NCBI RefSeq assembly: GCF_010093535.1
Contig: NW_022985164.1
Location: forward strand, 1,849,629-1,913,628
Direction: 5' to 3'
Source: Lindgomyces ingoldianus
Lineage: Eukaryota > Ascomycota > Dothideomycetes > Pleosporales > Lindgomycetaceae
Length of the DNA stretch: 64,000 bases
Shown here: one piece after another, positions 56,574 to 64,000 of the stretch
How the letters are laid out: each line of letters begins with the position of its first letter
Position numbering within the stretch: position 1 is the stretch's first letter
Program-made: the position numbers and the translations under genes
The notes under the pieces: model-generated
The model's database searches: none
What the model was told of the DNA's origin: nothing
What the model saw: the letters and a program-made list of their open reading frames with translations, nothing else

Positions 56574-57023
56574 AGCGGACGCACGCCCAGGGTGATATGA
56601 GGCTGGGTTATGCAGCAAGGTGAGCTTCGGAGTACGGCAGTTAGGGATCGCATCCAGCGTCTGTGTTTCGCGTTCCGGACTTTCAGGAGGAATGCGCCGT
56701 CTGACGGTGCAATGGTCCGTCACCCATTTTTTGTGTTTTCGATAGCTGTTGAAAGACGCTTGGGCTAGACTTGGTTCTGAATGGTTATATTAGGGCAATG
56801 GTTTCTTGGTTTTTATGGTTTGAAAAGCGCTATTGATGATTGAAACCCGATTGCGCTGTGTGCATCCCATCTGCAAGCTCTCCAACCGAGCTTCCCGAGC
56901 TCACCCTTGGCATCGGGTTCGGTCTGCAGATCTGCCTCCGATCCTCAAAGCCACAGCCGCAATCTATCATGTCCTGTCACGAAACCCGGGTCTGCAAGTG
57001 GAGTCCAAATCAGGGCAATAAGG
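56574..57023. other. Spacer between the transcription-factor-like gene and the CoA ligase gene
   Basis: 450 bp, promoter side of the CoA ligase. It contains a 60-bp segment at about 56893-56953 that resembles 60822-60883. Confidence 0.5.
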
Positions 57024-58897
57024 CTATGTCACTTCTCCCAACACACTTTGCATCTTCATGGCTTCATCCCATAGATCTCGGCCAGACTTATCCTGCACTC
57101 TTCCAGCCCAGGCAAAACTCTCGAGAAGCAATTTAGCATCGCGCCAATTCAATAGGGAAAGCTGCGAGATCGCTCTCACAGCAGAGTATATAAACCACAG
57201 CTTTTCGGTTGGGTCGAGGACAAGAGAGCCCGCGAGAAAAATGAGCCACAGACGCAGTGCGCGCATAGAATCAGCGGTGAAGCCATCTCTTTGCAGACAA
57301 GACTTCAGTTGCCATATCAGTTGCCTACTTATCGACGAGACCCAAAAATCATTCTGGATGATACCGACGTAGAGCAAGATGCCTAGGCGACATGCCTTGT
57401 GAATCTGGTCTTCAGAATCGCCGATGTCATCGTAATTCTCTCTGGAGAGAAGGTAGTATTGAACTGACCGTATATTCCCGCGCAATCTCAAGGGAATGGC
57501 TTCTGACTTTGGCGGGTTGACGGCATTGATGTCCTGAGTCACAGTATGTACTTCGAAGAGAATGTTGAAAAGATCAGAGTCCAGCCTATAATCATCGTGG
57601 ACAGCCTGAAACCCGAGGCCGAGGGTTCTCTCTGCTTCGTCGCTGCTTCGAAGAACACTTGGCTGCACCCTTCTGCTCCCCATCTGCAGGTAAGGTTTCG
57701 AGAGATCATAGACGGAGCCGCAGATATCCGCCCTAATACTACCTTAGGAACAATCACTGATCAACAACGGTGCAATTCAACTTACCGGCAAAGCTTATCA
57801 TGTAAGATGGGATTACACTCAAAGGCAGACAAGCCTCCTCGCATCTCCACCATCCGCTTTGTACCCCTCATGTGAATGCACCAGTTTACCTGGTTACCGC
57901 TTGATTGCTGCCGAAAATAAGTCAGTATGTTTCGATTCAAACTGCGGAAGCGCCTACTTCGGTTAGGGCTAGCCCGGCCACGGTAGCGATCGTTGAATCA
58001 CGTATTTCCTGCGAGGGATTCTGAAGCCGTTCAGTGAGGATCCGTATCGTTTCCTGCAAGTGATTGATTGCAGTGGGACGCTCCTTGTGGCCATTCATTC
58101 GTGCCCTAAACTGATGGCTAACGAATAGAATCGAGCTCATCAGAGCGGGGTCGGTCAGCGCTAGGGGCACCCAGAACTTTTTGTTGGATTGAATCCCCAA
58201 TATGCCTCGATTGGGTACAAGTGGTCTGCCACAGCAGAGACGTCTTTCACAATGGCATCAGCAATTTCCTTTACAGCGATGACATATGATATTGGCAGCC
58301 AATGATTCGATAAATGGGGAGTAGAGGACTCACATTCGTAAAGAAGTTCGTGCATGTATGGTTGCATAGCTATCGGGAAACTATCAAATGGGTCTGCACT
58401 CCAGTGTTCCAGTGATGGAACAAGGGGACATTCAAGTTCAGCCATCGTTTTTGCATCATCATCATCTTGACTCTCAATTCCCCTGCCTTGGGGTCCTAGC
58501 TTTGCCTCCGCAGCTATCTGTTTCTGCCGTCGATAATTGCGCATGACGTGGGTCCGGACGAGCTTTCGAGTATTCGAGTCATTGGGCTGCTGCCCATCCG
58601 AACAGTCGACAAACTCATAGCGCTCCTTTGTTGGTCTGTCTACCTCTTTTATCGGGTACTTCAACGAGCGGCCTTGTTCTTTAGGATCTGTATGTATGCC
58701 AAACCCAATTAGTTTATTTTGACCTAATAGAGATAGCAGAATGGATACAACCCACCTTTTCTCGGTCTTCCTCTTCGAACCAGCTTTGGCCACTGAACAT
58801 TGGCGTCTCTCGATACGCAATAAGTAAACCCCTCGCCTTCGACATTCGGCCCCGCCTTACTATCAAAGACTAAAAATTTCGGAGATAGCATCGTCAT
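57024..58897 (-). CDS. Fungal-specific transcription-factor-domain protein with one frameshift
   Basis: Exons 58897..58756, 58687..57958, 57907..57786 and 57732..57024. The N-terminal part has an RRGRPRK patch (AT-hook-like) and the conserved motif YEFVDCSDGQQPNDSNTRKL then VRTHVMRNYRRQ, which precedes the Fungal_trans_2-type domain in many Pezizomycotina proteins lacking a Zn2Cys6 cluster. Domain landmarks are YPIEAYWGFNPTK, FWVPLALTDPAL, FVSHQFRARMN, and in exon 3 NWCIHMRGTKRMVEMRGGL. In exon 2 the frame shifts by one base at a T5 run (58178-58182, A5 on the coding strand) between FNPTK and FWVPL, with no intron signals and no missing residues. If the base is really absent, the product is truncated to about 245 aa. 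Total length would otherwise be about 567 aa. Confidence 0.7.
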
Positions 58898-59423
58898 TTG
58901 TCAGGATTGCGACTGATTGGGGGCTGATGTAAAGTGAGTGTATGGTTGAAAGAACCCGAAATGGATAGCGGTCGTTGTAAAAGAAGACCAACTGGGCTAG
59001 GAGCAAATGGTTTATAGTTACGGCTGCAGATTGCGGAGGTTAGGCAATCAGCTCTTGTGTCACTGCACGCTTTCTTCGCTTATTTCTCCAAGCCTAGCCG
59101 GATTTCTAAGTGGTTTGCCCTGTTGGTGCCGCCGCAACTCCCGTCCTAGTTTCGTGCACGTTCAAAGCTGACAGGTACACGTCGGGGTTCAGAGGGCGCA
59201 CGAACTCGAACGGGGCGGTGCCGCCAACTCGACTAACCGTATCAGGCTGGATTTTGAGACCAAATACCCTTTTCGAGGTCGCGCTGAGAGAATGGAAATG
59301 GCTGAATGGACTGAAATCGACGGCGAAAAGTGATATAAACAAGGCATCTCGAGGTCCAGAGTCATTACTACATTGCAAGACACTCAACATACCTCCACCT
59401 CTAATAAGCTAAACTGCTGCAAA
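58898..59423. promoter_or_regulatory. Divergent promoter region
   Basis: 526 bp between the starts of the transcription-factor-like gene (minus) and the dehydrogenase gene (plus). No specific sites assigned. Confidence 0.45.
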
Positions 59424-60560
59424 ATGGCCGCGATTTCTACTCAACCACTGTCTGCTGACTACTTTGTTAAGACGCATCAATTTACCAAAACGGTACACCG
59501 GGACCAATACCCTTCGATAGACCCGGCGTCGCCCAAGCTGTCGCAGAAAGGAAAGACCGTTATTGTGACTGGCGCTAGCCAAGGCATAGGCAAGGCAAGT
59601 TTATCTCCCATTCTAATGCTCTCTATCTGTATACTAATATGACCTTCGAGAAGGCTATTGCTCTTGCATTTGCGAAAGCAGATGCAGACCGAATTGTTAT
59701 AGCAAGCCGCAGCGCTGAAAAGCTTGAGGAAACTAAACAAGAGTTGCTCAGGATAAACCCCAATGCTGATGTCTTGGTTGTTCCAACGGATACTACTTCC
59801 GAAGATAGCGTGAACCACCTAGAAGAGACTGTCAAGTTTGAGTTTGGGATCCCGGATGTCCTAATCAACGGTGCCGGTCTCTGGTCATCCATTGAGACAA
59901 TTAGAGAGACTAATCCGAAGGAATGGTGGGCAGATTTTGTGAGATACCCTCGTCCTGGCTTTTGGATTTAGGAGGGAATATATGGCTAATCGATTACTTA
60001 ACTGAATCTAGGAGGTCAACGTCAAGGGAAGCTACCTTATGAGCAGAGCATTTCTCAGGCTGGTCGGTTTAGACAGAGAAGCAACTATCATCAACGTTGG
60101 TAGCATTGGCATGCTCTGGACAAGGCCCGCAGGTACTAGTTACCAAATTAGCAAATTGGCTCTGAGTAGGTTGTCGGAAGCTATTTCTTCGGCATATCCC
60201 AAAGTCTCTTCGATCAGCTATCACCCCGGAATGACGATTACCGATATGGCAAACAGACATCCAGAAACACTCCATTTCTGTGAGGATACGGGTACGTCAA
60301 TCTTGCTGCGGACGCCGGTTTCGCTTTCCTTACCAAATTCGATAATCAGGCTAACGTAGTTGATCTTGGAACTTAAAGTTGAACTCCCTGCCGGCACTGC
60401 AGTGTACTTAGCCTCGCCACAGGCGCAATTCTTGAGCGGGCGATATATGTCTGCTAACTGGGATGTGGACGAATTAGAAGCAAGGAAGGATGAAGTCATC
60501 GAGAAGAACCTATTGAGGATAGACTTGAAAGGAGAATTCGGGAGTGATCTGTTCAAATAG
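59424..60560 (+). CDS. Short-chain dehydrogenase/reductase
   Basis: Exons 59424..59594, 59654..59938, 60012..60291 and 60379..60560 give 305 aa. The classical SDR signature is complete: cofactor motif TGASQGIGK (TGxxxGxG at 49-56), VLINGAG, N155, S183 in INVGSIG, and Y196-x3-K200 in TSYQISK. The first intron is GC-AG (AAG|GCAAGT), which precisely joins GIGK to AIALAFAKA. Acidic/basic residues after the second beta strand (VIASRS) suggest NADP(H) use. The third intron (87 nt) is required to reach the conserved end [20 protein letters not shown]. The substrate cannot be predicted. It neighbours a transcription-factor-like gene on the opposite strand; a regulatory link is possible but unproved. 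Confidence 0.9.
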
Positions 60561-60988
60561 TTTCCTTAGGAATAGGTCGCTGTGTGTTTTGTGTTACTTA
60601 TAGCTTATCTTTGTAGCTAAGGCCTTGGGCATCTTCCCCGAAAGGAAGAGTCTTGCAATACTGCCCGACAAAAAATTTTTGTTCTCTCATCCGCTGATGT
60701 ATGCCTTCCTAGGAACTCATTAGACCAGAGGGCATTTCGCGTGATGTGAAAGGGCCGATGAGGGATGAATGGATTCGGAGGTCAGGACGTGCAGGGAATA
60801 GCGATGATTTTCTCGGACTTTCCAAGCTCGGCCTTGGCACTAGGCTCGGTCGGCAAATCTACCTCCGAATCGCAAACCTTAACCATCGGTCAACTTCTAT
60901 CCTATTCTATGCTATCCTATCACAGATCCCGCATTCCCACCCCTCGTCGAGCGCTCCCCTCTAGCTCACTAAACTCAAGTTCCACTTT
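60561..60988. other. Spacer before the BolA gene
   Basis: 428 bp. Contains the 60-bp segment (about 60822-60883) resembling 56893-56953. Confidence 0.5.
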
Positions 60989-61613
60989 ATGTTCCTCCGA
61001 TCTGCGAGGCTCGCCGGAACACGGTTCTTGTCAAGCATGGCGACGCAATCCATGACTCCAATGGAGGATACCATGCGGATGAAGGAAAGTCTCATTGAAT
61101 TTCCAAGATGGGACGGGAGGCTAATGAAGTTCGGCATGTAGATTACAGAGGCTTTGAAACCGACGGCATTGGAGATATTTAATGATTCGCATTTGCATTC
61201 GCATCATAAGGCCATGCAGGGTGTTACATCGAAAGAGGTATGGTAGTGCTTCAAACTATTTTCCTTCGGATTCCTGAGAGCGCAGTCGTGTACGAATTGA
61301 ATTAGTTGCTAATAGACCTGTGATAGACACATTTCCGGTACGTTTCCGTCTGAGCTTTCATGCAGAAAATCCCGACTGGTGCTGGAATCATGGATGAAAG
61401 CAACTTTATCACCTGACACCAACCAACAGCGTCACGATAACCTCCGAGGCCTTCGCATCCAAAATGCAACCCGCACGACACCGAATGGTGTACGCGCTTC
61501 TAAAAGATGAGATGGCGCAAGAGGGCGGGATTCACGCGCTGCAGCTGAAGACAAGGACGCCAGCAGAAGAAGAACGACAGAAGCAGAAAGACGCTCTAGC
61601 CATTGAGAAGTAA
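60989..61613 (+). CDS. BolA-like protein with an 11-nt internal exon
   Basis: BolA proteins partner monothiol glutaredoxins in Fe-S cluster handling. Four exons are proposed: 60989..61088, 61149..61237, 61327..61337 and 61430..61613, giving 127 aa. The 11-nt third exon encodes THF plus two bases of Arg and is needed to join VTSKE to VTITSEAF. The N-terminus (MFLRSARLAGTRFLSS) looks like a mitochondrial presequence; an internal Met (MATQSM) could give a cytosolic form. Core motifs are LEIFNDSHLHSHHKAMQ, with the invariant His, and MQPARHRMVYALLKDEM. The first intron is ambiguous: GT-AG at 61089/61148 gives MRMKEKALKPT, while a GA-AG boundary at 61085/61141 gives MRMKITEALKPT, closer to the family. 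Confidence 0.85.
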
Positions 61614-62774
61614 GACAGACATTGCCCATAACAGCAGATCTAAGAGGCGGCGAAGGCAGAAGAGGCTCACTCAATGAGCGGTGTAACTCAATGAGCGGTG
61701 TATTATCTGCCTCAGTCACTCCCCAAATTCTTCCAGAATCATGTCAGAACAGTTTTCGTTTTTCCCTGCATGACATCCACGTCGGTGGAGTGAGTGGAGC
61801 GGTCCTGGAGCGTTTCGCAACCAGGTCGGTGGTATTCGGTAACCTGACCTGATGGACCTGTAGGTACCAGGTACTGGTATGCACCAGGACAGGGAAGAGA
61901 CGTGAGGCAAAACATAGAGCGCAACGTCGTGAGTGGATAAAAATAAAGATTTCCGTAACGTCCCAAAAATTTAGAGAACTGCCGAAAGAGGTATTCGGCC
62001 CTTCGATTCCATGTTCATCGATATACCCAGGAGGCTCTCCGCTCAGATCGAAGCATCTGAAACACAATGTCATGCCCCTACCCCAACTCTAATTGCAAGG
62101 AATCCTCAACCAGCGAAGACGAGCGCAAATCGCCTTTGTCCGTACCCATACCAAAACCGTCCTGCACCAAAGCTTGGGCCAGCATCTGAGGCATGGCGCA
62201 GGCAAGCTCGAACAAACCGCTGAAACCTTGCATCCATGGCTGGGTAGCAAGCGGAAATACCGATTGCAGATTGCTGCTTCTAATTTAGTTACTACTTTTT
62301 TCAGGCAAGTCCTACACATATTAGCCCGGGAGAGACAGATAGAGGGAATAGGAGTCAACAGCGGACAAGACATGCGGGGTAGCTGGGCGATATGCGTAAT
62401 GAGCGATCTGTGTCTCAGGATTCGATCTCGGGTCCTTGGAGCTTGCAGCGGGACAGCGCACGTGAACAGTGAATGACGCAAAACCACCAGTAACAAGAGG
62501 CAATAGTAGTGTAGCGCAACCAGTACTCCATGGAGTCAAAGAAATCCAATAATCCAAAAATGGCATTAAAATGGGTACTTCCAAAGCAACGTCAGCGGCG
62601 GAAAGGCTTTGGCATCACTGATTGGTGCAGATACTTTCTTCCCGCCGTTACCGATCCTTTCCAGACAGACACTAGACTGGAGGACGTGCACAATTGCAAT
62701 CCTCCCCCAAATTCCAAATCCCTGATTGCATAACGCAAATACAAACACATGCAACAATTTTCTCATGCTATCGT
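61614..62774. other. Intergenic between converging genes
   Basis: About 1.2 kb between the 3' ends of the BolA and transporter genes. It contains short frames only (e.g. one near 62093-62476 without recognised domain). Confidence 0.45.
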
Positions 62775-63938
62775 TTATGCGACGGCTTCAGTAACGCGCG
62801 CCGCCTCGTTGTCGACTTTCGCGCGCCTCTCGCGACCCTTGTCGCTCCATGGGAAGTGCGCAACCGGGATGACGAAGAAGCTGTGAGTAGAATGTTAGTG
62901 CCGGCGTTATTGAGAACCGGGGAATTGTTGGTGAGAATGACTAACCTGTTGGAATTGTCCGCAATACCGGCCAGGGCGTTGTACCAGGCGAGGAAGGCGG
63001 CGAGAAGACCAAACACACCACCCGCCTTGATGCAACCCTCCTGGGGACCCGCCTCGTCGAATTGAAGGTAACCAATGCCGAGAAGGAGGAAGGCCATGTC
63101 GAGCGTGAAAAACAGGAGGAAGAAGGCCACGGTGGACCGTAGGGTGCAGAGCAGCAGGATGAAGGTGAAGATGAACCAACCCATCAGATAGAGACCGAAG
63201 GAGTTAAGGAAGGGAGCCTCTCCGTGCTTGACCAGAGTGCTTTCAATCTCGAACCCCCCTGGAGTGAGAATGATGGCAAATGAGAGCCAGAAACCGCCAT
63301 AGGAAGACAAAGCAGTGGCACCAAACGTGTTACCGACAGCCATTTCCCTATCATCTTCGTGAGTGCGGATCGAACCAATCGATACATTAAAACCTACCAC
63401 ATGCCAGCAAGAAGCTGGACGAATCCGCCATAGCCGTAGGCGAGGGCTACAACAAGACTTGGGGAACCAATGCTGCGCGTTCCAACATTGATCAAAGATA
63501 GGACAAACGTAGTCAAAGCGAAAGCAGAGAGGCCGAGAGGCGCAGGGTTGGCAAATTTACGACTAGGGGCCCTGAAACTCGATTAGGCATGTTCAGTACA
63601 AGATCGACGCGAGCGGCTCGGGTCGACACGTCTGCGGTGCTTGTCTAACCTGTAGAGACCGGGCTGGAAATCACCACCGAAAGCAGGCAGGCGAAGCTCC
63701 GGGTCATTCGTGCGGATGTGGGCGAGAGGGTTACCGCCTACGAATATGAGCATGAGATGACTTGAGCTAGCGGCGAAGCTAGTTCTAAGCCCGCGAAGGA
63801 AGACCAACCATAGTCACCATAAGGCTTCCTCTCTTTTGCTACACCACCAGCATGGTCAACACCACTGGTGCCATTGATTTCTTTGTTGTGGAGTAGAGTG
63901 GTCTCACCCCCAGCAGTATCGGTAGCCTGGGCATTCAT
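62775..63938 (-). CDS. GPR1/FUN34/YaaH family acetate transporter (Ato-like)
   Basis: Plasma-membrane acetate/monocarboxylate or ammonium-associated transporter family. Exons 63938..63809, 63737..63650, 63571..63398, 63347..62946 and 62880..62775 give 299 aa, and all junctions stay in frame. The hydrophilic N-terminus (about 60 residues) is followed by the family signature [19 protein letters not shown] and then [33 protein letters not shown] spanning an exon junction. Six membrane segments can be traced, ending near [17 protein letters not shown], followed by VIPVAHFPW and a charged tail. Length and topology are typical of Ato1/Ato2 and fungal acpA proteins. In fungi such genes are often induced by acetate; nothing in the promoter (cut by the window) can be checked. 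Confidence 0.94.
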
Positions 63939-64000
63939 TTAGCAATTGCATGTTCAACGGGGAGAGTGCTGACAACACACGGGTCGAGCCAGCAACGTCA

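Noticed and set aside
44137..63938. Secondary-metabolite gene cluster (monooxygenase, CoA ligase, dehydrogenase, regulator, transporter on one side)
   Set aside because: The monooxygenase is kynurenine 3-monooxygenase, the ligase is ACSF3-like and the transporter is Ato-like; housekeeping genes lie between them and there is no backbone synthase.

Overview
The window is nuclear DNA of a filamentous ascomycete (Pezizomycotina). Genes carry many short introns of about 45-130 nt with GT(R)AGT-type donors, CTAAC/CTGAC branch points and YAG acceptors, and conserved eukaryotic single-copy genes alternate with fungus-specific families. A central AT-rich block carries the signature of repeat-induced point mutation (RIP): transposon genes in which Gln codons have become TAA/TAG. 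The overall character would fit a Leotiomycete, but that is a guess.

Left gene island (1-13.3 kb): a Myb/SANT-like chromatin protein running off the left edge, GPI-transamidase subunit PIG-U divergent from the ribosome-biogenesis protein pescadillo (NOP7), an F-box-like hypothetical protein, a secreted crystallin-like cysteine-rich protein, and folylpolyglutamate synthase.

Central repeat block (about 13.3-31.4 kb): a nested stack of LTR elements, most of which can be delimited by TG..CA ends and 5-bp target-site duplications. Element A-1 (15145-17808) has a 575-bp solo LTR of family B inserted in it. Element B (18753-30499) has a Ty3/gypsy chromovirus relic C (19008-24668) inserted inside its 5' LTR and a second A element (24880-26678) inside its body. 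RIP damage fades toward the outer ends of the LTRs. Two N gaps lie in or next to repeats.

Right of the block (31.4-44 kb): a C2H2 zinc-finger gene, then an accessory zone with two intact and several broken RING-finger genes and retroelement debris. The intact RINGs share an unusual Gly at the fifth metal-ligand position.

Right gene island (44-64 kb): kynurenine 3-monooxygenase (NAD synthesis), divergent from methionine aminopeptidase 1; the ER cargo receptor Erv14/cornichon; splicing factor Prp17; an 83-aa Ser/Tyr/Gly-rich protein; a mitochondrial-type ACSF3-like acyl-CoA synthetase; a fungal-specific transcription-factor-like gene with a frameshift; a short-chain dehydrogenase; a BolA-like protein with an 11-nt exon; and a GPR1/FUN34/YaaH acetate transporter. 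These are mostly unrelated housekeeping genes. I see no convincing secondary-metabolite cluster and no single new multi-gene system. The most unusual items are the nested, polarity-RIPped retroelements with hairpin arrays and the Gly-substituted RING family.
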